DNA of 64,000 nucleotides from positions 1 through 64,000 of the forward strand of contig NZ_CAJXKH010000004.1 in NCBI RefSeq assembly GCF_913055755.1, given 5' to 3'. Each line of letters begins with the position of its first letter. The first letter of the stretch is position 1. A program made the position numbers and the translations under genes. This document shows positions 27,076-41,016 of the stretch, one piece after another. The DNA comes from an uncultured Microbulbifer sp. Lineage in GTDB: Bacteria; Pseudomonadota; Gammaproteobacteria; Pseudomonadales; Cellvibrionaceae. The notes under the pieces are model-generated. The model ran no database searches. It had not been told where the DNA came from and was given only the letters and a program-made list of their open reading frames with translations.

Positions 27076-27281
27076 GGTGGCCCAGCCCCACCGCAAGTAG
27101 GCACTTAGTACTCATGGAGGGGTTTATCGCGGGGCTGAGAAAAAAACAAGCCAAAGGCCAGGCTATCACGGGCTGTACGACTTAGCTTTCGACTCCCGCA
27201 AAATTAAAAAGGCCCGATGCCGCGAAGTGCCTGGCCGTTTTAAAATTTGGTGGAAATCGCGGGAATGGGTACTATTACATT

Positions 27282-28154
27282 TCAGTACGGTTGTCCAACT
27301 TGCCTGATTTTGTCGTAATTGCAGACAAGAAAAAAACCAGGTGGCGTGACGCTTCCCTGAAACTCGTTGCAAAGAGATAATCCGCAGCCAATTGAGGATG
27401 TATCACGCCAAACCAATTGTGTGTAATACCCACATAATCCGCCTTCATTGCATTCGTCATTTTCGTAATCGTAATCAGATGCGGTATCCGCCCAAAGCTG
27501 AAAAAGTGATAGAGCGCTGTTACCACCAGCTGCGATGTTCTGTCCAATCAACAAAGAAGATATTGACGTCGTATCAAATTCGAATATGCATTTCTCTGCA
27601 TGGGTTTGAGCCAATGCTGCCAACTCTGGGTCCCACGACAAGGACGACAAAGGGGGATTTGGCACCGGAATGGCATTGGCACGCACGCCGTTATGCGCTC
27701 CCAGCATATCATCAATGAAACCTTCGTAGACTGCGCTGCTGCCCCCATTATTGGCAATACCATCAACACCATCACAATTGGAATCTACCTCATCACCTGG
27801 TTCATCTCCAAAACCAGGATTAATTTCGCTATTAGAGTCATCACAATCTCCGCTGTTAGGTGTGTAGCCATCGGCATCGAAATCCGAATTACTGAGCCTT
27901 GCCTCAATTCTTGCTAATGCTTCAACTAGCGGACTAAGATCAGGTGTTTCTCCGGGCGGCCCCTGTATGCCTTGAGGGCCCTCTGGCCCAGGAATTAGCT
28001 CAATATCATTAATCTGATTCTGCAGTTCTACGATTTTTGCCTTAAGATTTTCTATTTCAGTTTCTAATCCTTTTCTTCCACTATCCTCCTTCGCAATAGG
28101 TGTCATGGAAAAATGCATACAAAAAATTGAAGTCGCTATCAATCCCAAGCGCAT
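27282..28154 (-). CDS. Secreted CAP-domain protein with collagen-like and calcium-binding segments
   Basis: The 290-aa protein has a signal peptide (about 1-20), a coiled coil (about 28-55, ENLKAKIVELQNQIND), a short collagen-like stretch (GPEGPQGIQGPPGE), and a MopE-like calcium-binding repeat (DFDADGYTPNSGDCDD to NCDGVDG, about 93-130). The C-terminus is a CAP/SCP domain: AHNGVRANAIPVPNP, LSWDPELAALAQTHAEKC and GYYTQLVWRDTSSIGCG, with paired cysteines. CAP proteins are secreted and may bind lipids or act as proteases. The coiled coil followed by a collagen-like piece suggests a trimer. It lies downstream of, and on the same strand as, the giant calcium-binding protein gene. Confidence 0.85.
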   Translation of the reverse strand: MRLGLIATSIFCMHFSMTPIAKEDSGRKGLETEIENLKAKIVELQNQINDIELIPGPEGPQGIQGPPGETPDLSPLVEALARIEARLSNSDFDADGYTPNSGDCDDSNSEINPGFGDEPGDEVDSNCDGVDGIANNGGSSAVYEGFIDDMLGAHNGVRANAIPVPNPPLSSLSWDPELAALAQTHAEKCIFEFDTTSISSLLIGQNIAAGGNSALSLFQLWADTASDYDYENDECNEGGLCGYYTQLVWRDTSSIGCGLSLCNEFQGSVTPPGFFLVCNYDKIRQVGQPY

Positions 28155-28683
28155 GAAACATCCCCTTTATTATTGTTGATTCGCCAACCCTAGCTCAAAC
28201 ATATCATTTTTCAACAAATTCAAGTCCCATCAAGCGACAATTAGTACAAATCTGAACAACACAATAGATCCAGTCATTTAATTTATCTGCCAGTTCCTTT
28301 GCCACTAAAGTCTGTACACCTCTCCCCTTTACTGGAAAAAATTCTTGAAGTATTGATAGAAGTAGTAAAAATTGACGACCATGATCGAAATCATGACCCG
28401 GCAATTTTCGCGGAACTGATAGAATTACCCCAAAATTCTACGGGAACTTCCCCTCGAGATTTCACTCTTCTTCGTTTTCTGTCACCTCTCTTCCATGCGC
28501 CATTTGGTAAGGCACAGCAAGACCTTAGGAATATTTTTCAATTCCCGTCATTGCCAAAATAAAAAAGGCCCGTTACCGCAAAATAACGGGCCTTTTTATT
28601 TTTACAGAATAAACAACAATAGACGGCAAAGCCTCAGCAAAAAGATTACCTAAAAACTTTTTCTGCTGGACTACCCCGCCCCA
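28155..28683. other. 529-bp intergenic stretch between the giant repeat gene and the CAP gene
   Basis: It holds a strong terminator at 28562-28597. Two short open frames (28204-28404 minus, 28299-28562 plus) overlap each other and show nothing recognisable, so I call no gene. The CAP gene promoter must lie near 28160-28250, reading on the minus strand. Confidence 0.45.
28562..28597 (-). terminator. Rho-independent terminator, apparently bidirectional
   Basis: AAAAAGGCCCGTTA pairs with TAACGGGCCTTTTT around a short loop. A-runs and T-runs flank the stem, so it works in either direction. It lies about 90 bases after the stop of the giant repeat gene on the minus strand. Confidence 0.85.
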
Positions 28684-31600
28684 CTACTGAAACACCAGGT
28701 AGCCCACTTGCTCGGCAGTATGCGAACGCTCGGCCTGTAAAATCTGGTCTTCATCCACAGACAAGGTAATTGAAGTAGCAGAGGTAACATCTCGCAATAC
28801 GGCCCAGCTGCCATCTATACCATCCATTGCCGCCTGGGTCAGGATGGTCGTGGCAGGGCTAGAAAGCCCGCTCAACGGGTAACTGTATTTGCCGTTGCCA
28901 TACCCCCTAACAGAATCACTGCCAAGGCCTGCAACATAATCCCTGCCACTGATATTTCCACTTCCGGACTCTATAACCACATAACCGAGAGTTTCCTGTG
29001 CACGAACATATACAGTGTCTTCGCCCACATGCTTGCCGATACGGATGTCGGAAGTGCTGGCCACCTCGGTTTCAGATGCCCCACGACTCCAGAACACAGA
29101 CCAGTTGCTGTCGTTTGCGCTCATCACCTGGCCAAATACAACCGGCGAAGCATAACTGTTTATGAGAGATATCGACTCGGCATTCCATTTTCTCTTGCGG
29201 TCAGTCACCGAAGATTGGTAAAGCGCCGCCTCCATCGTGATTCCGTGCACCGCCTGGCTATAGGTACCAGCTTCGACAGCCATATAGTGCACGGGAAGGC
29301 TGACGGGGTCGCTGGCGCCGTCCACTCTCTGCAGCATAATGTCGAACTGGTTACCGGAAGCATTGCGAATACGCACCACCACCGGGGGAGTATCGGTGCC
29401 ATATAACGGCGTGGTCACAACAACCGGCTGCTGGTACACATGATTGAGCGTTACCGTCATCCAGGTGTCAGTTGTTACCGATGGCAATACCTCGGTCTGC
29501 AAAAATGGATTGCCCGGGTCCAAGACATTGGTGGGATCGGAACCGCGATGGAATTCGTCCAAATTACTGAGCTCATCGCCATCCAGGTCAGCCAGCGCAT
29601 CTGCGGGGTTCAGCGGATTCAGGCCGTACTGCAGCTCCCAGGTATCGGGCAGTTGGTCATTATCGTCGTCAAGATCGGCATTGTTACCAATTCCATCATC
29701 ATCTGAATCGAAGGATTCGCGCTCATCCAGAGGGAATGCATCGCTACCGTCGACCACGCTATCACCGTCGCTGTCGGCATCGAGCGGATTGGTTCCAAGC
29801 GCGGCTTCCTCACCAGTATTCAGCCCGTCATTATCCGGATCGGAATTTTGCGTGCCGTCATCCACAGCCGGGTCGAATCCGTGCTCGAGCTCAAACCCAT
29901 CAGGTAGCCGGTCACCGTCGCTGTCTGGATTGTCCGCATAGGTACCGGCCTGGAACTCTTCCAGGTTGCTCAGGCCATCTTTGTCGTGATCCTCATCGGC
30001 ATCATTGATCCAGGGATCGAGCCCGTGAGTGTTCTCCCAATAATCCGGCATACCATCCCCATCGGCATCCCCTAGCTCATCCACCAGCGGGTTGCTGCCC
30101 GCATCAAATTCGTAGCGGTTGCTGATGCCGTCACCATCGGGGTCATCATTGCCATCCAGCGCGGAGAAATAATCAAAACCGTATTGGGATTCCCAGCCAT
30201 CCGGCATAGAGTCCCGGTCGCTGTCCAGGAAATAGAGGGAGTTGAGAGGGTAACGATCCATTTGATCATTGGCATAATCGCCATCTGAATCATCATTGTG
30301 AGGATCCGTACCCAGTTCGAATTCACGCAATGGCGTCAGGCCATCCGAATCACCGAAATACGGGTCGTTGGCATCCCAGGCATCAAACTGGTTCAGCCCG
30401 TTCGCGAGCTCCCATTCGTTTGGCAACCCATCACCGTCGGCATCCAGGCGATAGCGATCATCCGCCGGAGCAAAGTCTTCACCATCGATAATACCGTCAC
30501 TATCGGAGTCCATAGCGGAGGGATCCGAACCCGCAACAAACTCTTGCAGATTTGTCAGGCCATCACCGTCGAAGTCCTCACTGGCGTCCTGAGCATATGA
30601 ATCATCCATACCATTGGCCATCTCGTAGAGAGCCGGCAGTCCGTCGCGATCCTTGTCTTTGTAATAGCGCGCGTCAGTGGGCCAAACATCCAGGCCATCC
30701 AGTACCGTGTCGCCATCGGTATCCGCTACCGTCGGGCGGCTGCTCGCCAGGTATTCATAAAAGTTCGCAAGCCCGTCACCATCGAGGTCCCAGGTTGCAT
30801 CTGAAGGGTCGTATGCGTTCAGGCCATGGGATTCCTCCCAGGCATTGGGCATACCATCGGCATCGTCGTCTCGAGCCTTGCTCGGGTCCAGCGGCCAATT
30901 GTCTTCTCCATCCCGCGCGCCATCGAAGTCGCTGTCTTCGTTGCGAGGATCGGTGCCGAGGGCAAATTCAAGATAGTTACGCAGGCCGTCGTAATCCGAG
31001 TCTTCACCACCATCGTAGGTGTTGTTGTCGTTGAGGCCGTGTTCCATCTCCCACATTTCCGGAATGCCGTCGCGATCGCGGTCGAAGCGGTAGCGCATGT
31101 CCAGCGGGTAGCGGTCTTCACCGTCGTACACACCATCCATGTCACTGTCCATTTCCTGCGGGTTGGTGTCGCGCTGGTATTCCTGCAGGCTGCTCAGGCC
31201 ATCGCCATCGAAGTCGAAGCCGGCATCCCAGGGGTCGCTGTCATACAGACCATTGGCCAGTTCCCACTCATCCGGCAGGCCGTCCCGGTCCAAATCTCGG
31301 CTGTAGGCGGCATTGGTGGCTACAGGGTCTTCACCGTCGAGGGCGCCATCGCCGTCGCTGTCTGGATCTTCCGGGTCAGTGCCCGCAACAAACTCCTGTA
31401 GATTACTGAGGCCGTCACCATCCATATCGTCTGCGGCATCGCCAGGATAACCATCATCCAGGAACGTATAGTGGTTTTCGTAGGCTTCCGGCAGGCCGTC
31501 CTGGTCGAAGTCATGTTTATAGGCGGCATCAAGTGGGGCAGTATCTTCGCCATCAATCACGCCGTCCAGGTCACTATCGGGGAAATCGTGGCGGGTGCCG

Positions 31601-34600
31601 GCCTGATACTCCTCGAGATTGCTGAGGCCGTCACCGTCCCAATCCATCGCCGCATCGTTTGAGTCAAACTCATTCAGGCCGCGGGTGATTTCCCAGGCAT
31701 CGGGGATACCGTCAGCATCGTCATCTCGGGCTTTGCTCGGGTCCAGCGGCCAGTTGTCTTCTCCGTCCTGCTCGCCATCGGAGTCGCTGTCGCTATTGTG
31801 CGGGTCCGTGCCCAGGGCAAATTCCCGGTAGTTGCGCAGGCCATCGTAGTCCGCGTCCTCACCGCCGTCATGGGTGTTGTTGTCGTTGAGGCCATGTTCC
31901 ATCTCCCACATTTCCGGAATTCCATCGCGGTCGCGGTCGAAGCGGTAGAGAAAGTTCAGTGGGTAGCGGTCTTCACCGTCATAGACGCCATCCCTGTCGG
32001 TGTCCATTTCCTGCGGGTTGGTGCCGCGCTGATATTCCTGCAGGTTGCTCAAGCCGTCGCCATCGAAGTCGAAGGCGGCATCCCACGGGTCGCTGTCATA
32101 CAAGCCATTGGCCTGCTCCCACTCGTCCGGCAGGCCATCTTGATCCTGATCACGACTGTACTGCGAGTCGCCAGGTTTAAGATCCTCACCATCTAGCACA
32201 CCGTCGTTATCGCTATCCGGATTTTCCGGGTCCGTGCCTGCGGCGAATTCCTGCAGATGGTTGAGGCCATCACCATCCATATCGTCTGTAGCATCGCCGG
32301 GGTAGCCATCATCCAGAAATGGATACCGGTTTTCGTAGGCTTCCGGCAGGCCATCTTTATCAAAGTCGTTTTTGTAGACGGCATCAAGGGGGACAGCATC
32401 TTCACCATCGAGAACGCCGTCCTGGTCGCTGTCTGGGAAGTCGTGGCGGGTGCCGGCCTGATACTCCTCGAGATTGCTGAGACCGTCACCGTCCAAATCC
32501 ATCGCCGCATCGTTTGAGTCGAACTCATTCAGGCCACGGGTGATTTCCCAGGCATCGGGGATACCGTCACCGTCCTGGTCCTGGGCTTTGCCGGGATCTA
32601 AAGGCCAGGCATCGTCACCATCCGGAACTCCGTCCCAGTCGCTATCGCTATTGTGCGGGTCCGTGCCCAGCGCAAATTCGAGGTAGTTGCGCAGGCCGTC
32701 GGAGTCCGAGTCCTCACCACCATCGTGGGTGTTATTGTCGTTGAAGCCGTGCTCCGCCTCCCACATTTCCGGAATGCCGTCGCGGTCGCGGTCGAAGCGG
32801 TAGAGAAAGTTCAGTGGGTAGCGGTCTTCACCGTCATAGACGCCATCCCTGTCGCTGTCCATCTCCTGGGGATTGGTGCCAAGCAGGTATTCCTGCAGGT
32901 TGCTCAGGCCGTCGTCATCGAAGTCAAAGGCGGCATCCCACGGGTCGCTGTCATACAGGCCGTTGGCCTGCTCCCACTCGCCCGGCAGGCCGTCTTGATC
33001 CTGGTCGTGACTGTAGGTGGCATTGGTGGCAACTGGATCCTCACCATCGAAGGTACCGTCGCCGTCGCTATCCGGGTTTTCCGGGTCGGTGCCCGCAGTG
33101 AATTCCTGCAGATGGTTGAGGCCATCACCATCCATATCGTCTGTGGCATCGCCGGGGTAGCCATCATCCAGGAATGGATACCGGTTTTCGTAGGCTTCCG
33201 GCAGGCCATCTTTATCAAAGTCGTTTTTGTAGGCGGCATCGAGGGCGGCTGCATCTTCACCATCGAGTACACCGTCCCGGTCGCTGTCGGGGAAGTCGTG
33301 GCGGGTGCCGGCCTGATATTCTTCTAGGTTACTGAGGCCGTCACCGTCCCAGTCCATCGCCGCATCATTTGAGTCATACTCACTCAGGCCACGGGTGATT
33401 TCCCAGGCATCGGGGATACCGTCACTGTCCTGATCCAGGGCTTTGCCGGGATCCAGCGGCCACCGGTCTTCTCCGTCCCGAATACCATCGTAGTCGCTGT
33501 CTTCGTTAACCGGATCGGTACCCAGGGCGAATTCAAGGTAGCTGCGAAGGCCGTCGGAATCTCGGTCACCACCACCATCGTGGGTGTTGCTGTCGTAGAA
33601 GCCGTGTTCCGCCTCCCACATTTCCGGCATTCCATCGCGGTCGCGGTCAAAGCGGTAGCGCAGGTTCAGAGGGTAGCGGTCTTCACCGTCATAGACCCCA
33701 TCCCGGTCGCTATCCATTTCCTGCGGGTTGGTGCCGCGCTGGTATTCCTGCAGATTGCTCAGGCCGTCGCCATCGAAGTCAAAGGCGGCATCCAGCGGGT
33801 CGCTGTCATACAGGCCGTAGGCCTGTTCCCACTCGTCCGGCAGGCCATCCTGATCCAGGTCGCGGCTGTAGGCGGCATTGGTGGCGACGGGATCTTCACC
33901 GTCAGGGGCGCCGTCGCCATCGCTATCCGGATTTTCCGGATCAGTGCCAGCAGCAAATTCCTGCAGGTGGTTGAGGCCATCGCCGTCGATATCGAATGAC
34001 GCGTCGTCAGGGAAAGAATCATCCAGGAACGAATACCGATTTTCGTAGGCTTGCGGCAGGCCGTCGTCGTCGAAGTCAAATTTGTAAGCGACATCGAGCG
34101 GCGCGGCATCTTCACCATCTAACACACCGTCCAGGTCGCTGTCGGGAACATCGGGGCGAGTATTGGCCTGATATTCTTCAGGGTCACTGAGACCGTCGCC
34201 ATCCCAGTCCATGGTGGTATCGTTCGGGTAAAGCTCACCCAGGCCGCGGGTGATCTCCCAGGCATCGGGGATACCGTCACTGTCCTGATCCAGTGCTTTG
34301 CCCGGGTCTAGCGGCCATACATCTTCATTATCCAGGACACCATCCCAATCGGAATCTTCTCGCACAGGGCTGGTTTGCAGCCCGAACTCGGCTAGGTTAT
34401 CGAGAAGATCAAGATCCTCGTCTCGACTAGCGTCTATCGGATCATATGCATTGAGCCCATAAATGGCCTCCCAATAATCCGGCATTCCATCAGCATCCGA
34501 ATCGAGCGCTTCGGCATAACTCAGGCTGCTCAGCACAGAAATTGAAAAAACAGAGGAAATCGATGTAGTAAGAAAGAATGTGAAAAAGCTTTTATTACGC

Positions 34601-34611
34601 GTACGGCTCAT
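28684..34611 (-). CDS. Giant secreted protein of thrombospondin type 3-like calcium-binding repeats
   Basis: This protein of about 1975 aa has an N-terminal signal peptide (hydrophobic stretch to about SLSYA), about 1650 residues of repeats of the form DSDGDGxxDxxE, and a C-terminal domain (about 1700-1975) of beta-rich sequence starting near [15 protein letters not shown]. The Asp-rich repeats match thrombospondin type 3 calcium-binding units, each about 71 aa with DGLxNLxEF-type endings. Four units form a 285-aa super-repeat that recurs at exactly 855 bp. I start at the ATG at 34611; an upstream GTG at 34620 adds three residues. Likely a surface or secreted adhesin or scaffold; no catalytic domain is seen. 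Confidence 0.88.
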   Translation of the reverse strand: MSRTRNKSFFTFFLTTSISSVFSISVLSSLSYAEALDSDADGMPDYWEAIYGLNAYDPIDASRDEDLDLLDNLAEFGLQTSPVREDSDWDGVLDNEDVWPLDPGKALDQDSDGIPDAWEITRGLGELYPNDTTMDWDGDGLSDPEEYQANTRPDVPDSDLDGVLDGEDAAPLDVAYKFDFDDDGLPQAYENRYSFLDDSFPDDASFDIDGDGLNHLQEFAAGTDPENPDSDGDGAPDGEDPVATNAAYSRDLDQDGLPDEWEQAYGLYDSDPLDAAFDFDGDGLSNLQEYQRGTNPQEMDSDRDGVYDGEDRYPLNLRYRFDRDRDGMPEMWEAEHGFYDSNTHDGGGDRDSDGLRSYLEFALGTDPVNEDSDYDGIRDGEDRWPLDPGKALDQDSDGIPDAWEITRGLSEYDSNDAAMDWDGDGLSNLEEYQAGTRHDFPDSDRDGVLDGEDAAALDAAYKNDFDKDGLPEAYENRYPFLDDGYPGDATDDMDGDGLNHLQEFTAGTDPENPDSDGDGTFDGEDPVATNATYSHDQDQDGLPGEWEQANGLYDSDPWDAAFDFDDDGLSNLQEYLLGTNPQEMDSDRDGVYDGEDRYPLNFLYRFDRDRDGIPEMWEAEHGFNDNNTHDGGEDSDSDGLRNYLEFALGTDPHNSDSDWDGVPDGDDAWPLDPGKAQDQDGDGIPDAWEITRGLNEFDSNDAAMDLDGDGLSNLEEYQAGTRHDFPDSDQDGVLDGEDAVPLDAVYKNDFDKDGLPEAYENRYPFLDDGYPGDATDDMDGDGLNHLQEFAAGTDPENPDSDNDGVLDGEDLKPGDSQYSRDQDQDGLPDEWEQANGLYDSDPWDAAFDFDGDGLSNLQEYQRGTNPQEMDTDRDGVYDGEDRYPLNFLYRFDRDRDGIPEMWEMEHGLNDNNTHDGGEDADYDGLRNYREFALGTDPHNSDSDSDGEQDGEDNWPLDPSKARDDDADGIPDAWEITRGLNEFDSNDAAMDWDGDGLSNLEEYQAGTRHDFPDSDLDGVIDGEDTAPLDAAYKHDFDQDGLPEAYENHYTFLDDGYPGDAADDMDGDGLSNLQEFVAGTDPEDPDSDGDGALDGEDPVATNAAYSRDLDRDGLPDEWELANGLYDSDPWDAGFDFDGDGLSSLQEYQRDTNPQEMDSDMDGVYDGEDRYPLDMRYRFDRDRDGIPEMWEMEHGLNDNNTYDGGEDSDYDGLRNYLEFALGTDPRNEDSDFDGARDGEDNWPLDPSKARDDDADGMPNAWEESHGLNAYDPSDATWDLDGDGLANFYEYLASSRPTVADTDGDTVLDGLDVWPTDARYYKDKDRDGLPALYEMANGMDDSYAQDASEDFDGDGLTNLQEFVAGSDPSAMDSDSDGIIDGEDFAPADDRYRLDADGDGLPNEWELANGLNQFDAWDANDPYFGDSDGLTPLREFELGTDPHNDDSDGDYANDQMDRYPLNSLYFLDSDRDSMPDGWESQYGFDYFSALDGNDDPDGDGISNRYEFDAGSNPLVDELGDADGDGMPDYWENTHGLDPWINDADEDHDKDGLSNLEEFQAGTYADNPDSDGDRLPDGFELEHGFDPAVDDGTQNSDPDNDGLNTGEEAALGTNPLDADSDGDSVVDGSDAFPLDERESFDSDDDGIGNNADLDDDNDQLPDTWELQYGLNPLNPADALADLDGDELSNLDEFHRGSDPTNVLDPGNPFLQTEVLPSVTTDTWMTVTLNHVYQQPVVVTTPLYGTDTPPVVVRIRNASGNQFDIMLQRVDGASDPVSLPVHYMAVEAGTYSQAVHGITMEAALYQSSVTDRKRKWNAESISLINSYASPVVFGQVMSANDSNWSVFWSRGASETEVASTSDIRIGKHVGEDTVYVRAQETLGYVVIESGSGNISGRDYVAGLGSDSVRGYGNGKYSYPLSGLSSPATTILTQAAMDGIDGSWAVLRDVTSATSITLSVDEDQILQAERSHTAEQVGYLVFQ
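30841..34261 (-). repeat. Higher-order tandem repeat, period 855 bp (285 aa)
   Basis: The marker GGCATCGGGG (encoding part of PDAW in the unit [11 protein letters not shown]) starts at 34261, 33406, 32551 and 31696, and in a variant form at 30841. Every interval is exactly 855 bases. The copies are very similar by eye at the DNA level, though not identical, which points to recent unequal recombination or gene conversion inside the coding region. Confidence 0.9.
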
Positions 34612-35005
34612 AAACCCCACCCCGAATAGGGAGTTATTATTTTTTTAAAATGAATTGAGATCAGTACTTCCGAGAACAACAGAAGATGAAATCTATAAAA
34701 GTAAGAAATGGATCCGGATTATTACAGGCAGCGCAACGAAAAAAAAGAAAACTGTAATACGATGTAATATGCCCACCCCCATATGACACTCAGATGTATG
34801 CAAGTACTTACCGACAAAAAATAAAGCTATAAAATGAAATAAGCGCCAGAAATCTTACTAATCCATTCACTCAAATCCGGAAAGAACTGGCCATCACGAA
34901 TAGTCCGATGACCATAGCGGATTAAATCAATAGATGGATAGCTGAATAGCAAGCCTTATGCAGAGCCCCGCGGCAGTATGGAGCCACGGATCAAAATGAT
35001 GCAGG
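34612..35005. other. 394-bp intergenic stretch between czcA and the giant repeat gene
   Basis: AT-rich, no gene visible. It should contain the minus-strand promoter of the giant gene and the 3' end of the czc transcript. I see no clear terminator hairpin. Confidence 0.4.
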
Positions 35006-38161
<3,156 letters not shown>

Positions 38162-39400
38162 CTAGTGATCATGCGAGGCACCGGATTTCTCGATATCGGC
38201 CTTGATGATGTAGCTGTTCTCGGTGACATATTCGGCGCCGGCCTCCAGTCCCCCGAGCACTTCCACCCAGTCGCCGGCCTCACGCCCCAGTTCCAGCATA
38301 CGCACCTCGTACTCGTCGCCGATCTTGATATACACCACCGTGAAATCGCGGTACGCCTGCAAGCCCGAGCGCTTCACTGCCAGTGGCACCTCGAACTCCG
38401 CCACCTGAATTTCTCCGGCCACAAAGCCGCCGGGAGCGAGATCCGCGGGCGGATTGTTCAGCGCCACCCGCACCACGCTGGATTGGTTCGGGCGGATCAT
38501 GGTATCGATCTGCTGCACCACGCCCTGTAGCTGGACATCCAGGCCGCGGATATTCAATGCAACCGGAGCACCCTGCTTGATACGCGCGCGCGTTGCCGGG
38601 AAAACATCCAGCTCTGCAAGCAGGGCATTGCTGTCCGCGATCGTCAGCAGTGCGCGACCATCGGTCTGCTCGCCCGGGTTCGCCAAGCGCTGCAGTACCA
38701 CCCCTTCTATGGGGGAAGTAATGGAATAGGTCTTCAGGTTTTCATTGCTGTTGATCGCAATCAGCGGCTGGCCCTTGCTGACCCGTTCCCCCAGGCCGAC
38801 CCGGACCGATTCCACCGTGCCGTCGAAGCGCGCGCTGATAACCCGCACGCGCTCGGGGTTCATTACCAGGCGACCGTATGCCTTGCGGGTTTCCCGCAGT
38901 ACCGCGGGCCCGGCAATTCCGGTACCGATATCCATGGCCTCGGCAATACTTGGTTCAATGCGGGTGCGGCCTTCGAAGCTGTCGTACTGCCAGTGGTGGC
39001 TGTTGCCGTTGTATCTGGCGGTAACTGAAACAACAAACGAATGCGGTTCGTGGATCACCGTGTCACCGCGCAGAAAATTTTCCTGCGGGGCAAAGCTGAC
39101 ATGCTCCTCTTTCCCTCCTAGTCGGGTCAGCACGACCTTGAGGTGGACCTTTTTCGGATCCACCGGTTTTCCGCCATCGGTAACCCACACGCGGAATTCT
39201 GGGGGCACGCCAGTTTCGAAGATAGCGAGTTCAACGGCGAAGTCGCCCTCACGCAACATTCGCCCCCGGTTCGGGCCCATTTCAGGATCCGGCTCCCCCT
39301 GCTCGGCTTCTGCCGCTGACGCCGGAACATCGGTTCTGTAGCCCATTCCCCAGATCAGAATGATGGCGAGGGCCAAACTTAAAAATACAACGGCTTTCAT
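38162..39400 (-). CDS. czcB: RND efflux membrane fusion protein, CzcB family
   Basis: The 412-aa periplasmic adaptor links the CzcA pump to the outer membrane channel. It has an N-terminal membrane anchor or signal (about 1-30) and an extra N-terminal domain (about 45-160, PEFRVWVTDGGKPVDPKKVHL) seen in CzcB-type proteins. The lipoyl/barrel-sandwich part (VRVGLGERVSKGQPL, then SITSPIEGVVLQRLANPGEQ) and beta-barrel region follow. The C-terminus ends SHDH, a small His cluster that might bind metal. Its start overlaps the czcC stop by four bases and its stop lies nine bases before czcA. Confidence 0.92.
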   Translation of the reverse strand: MKAVVFLSLALAIILIWGMGYRTDVPASAAEAEQGEPDPEMGPNRGRMLREGDFAVELAIFETGVPPEFRVWVTDGGKPVDPKKVHLKVVLTRLGGKEEHVSFAPQENFLRGDTVIHEPHSFVVSVTARYNGNSHHWQYDSFEGRTRIEPSIAEAMDIGTGIAGPAVLRETRKAYGRLVMNPERVRVISARFDGTVESVRVGLGERVSKGQPLIAINSNENLKTYSITSPIEGVVLQRLANPGEQTDGRALLTIADSNALLAELDVFPATRARIKQGAPVALNIRGLDVQLQGVVQQIDTMIRPNQSSVVRVALNNPPADLAPGGFVAGEIQVAEFEVPLAVKRSGLQAYRDFTVVYIKIGDEYEVRMLELGREAGDWVEVLGGLEAGAEYVTENSYIIKADIEKSGASHDH

Positions 39401-40707
39401 TTCACGTTCTCACTTAGCTGCATCAGGGACAGCCCGGTGAGTTTTTCGATTTCGATCAGATACAAATGCGCCCGGTATTGGGCCTCGAGAAAGGACAGGC
39501 GCGCCTCGATCAGGTCCTGCTGCGCGGCTACCAATTCGTAATAACTGTACTTGCCCTGGCGGTATGCCGTGCGGGTATCGGAGTGTGCCAACTCCAGGCT
39601 GGGGATAATTTTCAACGACAGCGCCTCGGCAACGTGGCGGCTGTGCTGTAGCTGTTGAGCAAGCATATAAACCCGGGTTTCCAGCTCGATTACTTTTGCA
39701 TTCATCTCCGCGCGGTAGCGGTTTTGCTCGGCCATCAGCGCTGCGACCCTGTCGCGATTGCGCTCGCGGCTACCGAGCGGGATGGCAATTCCGGCGACCA
39801 GGCTGTAATCGTCTGTGGACTCTAACCGTCGGATACCCGCATCGATACGCCACTGGATACCGGCTTCTGCGCGCGCCAGTGCGATTTCCGCCTCGGCTAC
39901 CCGCTCGCGGCTCAGGAAAATAGCCAGGTTGGGATTGCCTGCCACCTCGGCGCGCAGCTGTGGGATATCGATGGCCGGAACAGGCGTCACAAGTGAGCCT
40001 TCGAGCGCGCCGAATCCGGGGGTGCGCTCGCCCCACTGGGCCGCCAGGCGGTATTTGGCAATGTCCAGTTCATGCTCGACGTCCTCGGCCGCCAATGCGC
40101 GCCGCTCCAGTTCCGCTTCGGCGCGGGATGCATCGGCCTGCGGCACCTTGCCCGCAGCAACCTGACGCCGAATATCCACAAGCGCATCCCGCGCCTGCTC
40201 CACAGCACTGTGCGCCAGTACCATGCGCTCCTGCTGGGCCATTGCCTGCAGGAAATAGCGTGCAGTATCCGCCGCCACCTCAAGTTCCAGAATCTGACGC
40301 TGAATCTCAATCACCCCGGTCTTACTGCGCGCAGCCTCTATCCGTTTATCAATTAACTCGCCCTGTAGCAGCCAGGTGATACCCAGCGTTGTCTGTGCGC
40401 TTTCAATATTATTGAAGTCACCGGTGCCAGCGACATCTTCAACCACCAGGCCCAGCTCGGGACGTGGTCTGATGCCGGCTTGCGCCGCACGTGCAGTGGC
40501 CGCCTCAAGCTGATAGTTGTATCCCGCAAGCTGCGGATGGCTCTGCAGGCTTTTCAGTACAGCCTGTTCGAAAGTGAGCCGCGACGTAGGGATAGGTTCC
40601 TGAGCCCAACCGATTGCACTCGCGAGCAGGGACAGCGCAACAGCGCCAGTTCTCAGCAGCCGGTACCGATCGCGGAGTAACGTTTGACCGATAAATGTCC
40701 GTATCAT
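39397..40707 (-). CDS. czcC: RND efflux outer membrane channel, CzcC family
   Basis: The protein of about 436 aa is a TolC-fold outer membrane factor. A signal peptide runs to about SAIGWA; LTFEQAVLKSLQSHPQL starts the first OEP repeat, long amphipathic helices follow, and LAIFLSRERVAEAEIALARAEA marks the second repeat. I use the ATG at 40707, which gives a normal signal peptide; a longer frame reaches 40770 but would place 21 residues before it. First gene of the czcCBA operon and divergent from the DUF3604 gene. No metal-responsive regulator gene is linked in the window. Confidence 0.88.
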   Translation of the reverse strand: MIRTFIGQTLLRDRYRLLRTGAVALSLLASAIGWAQEPIPTSRLTFEQAVLKSLQSHPQLAGYNYQLEAATARAAQAGIRPRPELGLVVEDVAGTGDFNNIESAQTTLGITWLLQGELIDKRIEAARSKTGVIEIQRQILELEVAADTARYFLQAMAQQERMVLAHSAVEQARDALVDIRRQVAAGKVPQADASRAEAELERRALAAEDVEHELDIAKYRLAAQWGERTPGFGALEGSLVTPVPAIDIPQLRAEVAGNPNLAIFLSRERVAEAEIALARAEAGIQWRIDAGIRRLESTDDYSLVAGIAIPLGSRERNRDRVAALMAEQNRYRAEMNAKVIELETRVYMLAQQLQHSRHVAEALSLKIIPSLELAHSDTRTAYRQGKYSYYELVAAQQDLIEARLSFLEAQYRAHLYLIEIEKLTGLSLMQLSENVK

Positions 40708-41016
40708 CTTGCGCACTTTGCGTCCTACGCAAGAGAACGAGGTTGTGTCGGTTTGAAGAAAAACATTCACAGAGAATAGACGGTGGCATACCTGACGATA
40801 TACAGGACACCGATTCGGCCCGGCGGCAACAGGCTCGCTCCTGAGGAACCCCGATCGGCAGGCCTGAGTTGTCGTCCGCCGGACCTGGTCGACCTGACCG
40901 CACAGAACGTCGACTCCAAGACTTTACTGGCGGCGCGCTCCCCGGCCCCCCGGCAGAAATGGCCCAAACCTGCTATCCCTTTCAATAGATACAAATCGCT
41001 GTTATCGAGGAACACC
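40708..41016. other. 309-bp divergent intergenic stretch between czcC and the DUF3604 gene
   Basis: Both genes' promoters should lie here. The long upstream extension of the DUF3604 frame (40783-41016) has no protein-like features. No clear operator was recognised. Confidence 0.4.

Noticed and set aside
28204-28562. Two short overlapping open frames, one on each strand
   Set aside because: Neither has a good ribosome binding site or recognisable protein feature, and they overlap each other.
30826-33327. Several long plus-strand open frames inside the giant repeat gene (for example 30826-31401 and 32653-33327)
   Set aside because: They repeat with the same period as the minus-strand gene and read as Val/Ile-rich shadow of Asp-rich codons.
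30841-34261. Regular repeats considered as a CRISPR array
   Set aside because: The period is 855 bp and falls in a single open reading frame with protein-level repeats. No short repeat and spacer structure is present.
34923-34939. 17-base match (TAAATCAATAGATGGAT) between the intergenic region before the giant gene and the tmRNA gene at 6991-7007
   Set aside because: The segment lies inside tmRNA, upstream of the attachment core, and is AT-rich and short enough to occur by chance in 64 kb. No integrase or second repeat is near 34.9 kb, so I do not call an attachment remnant.
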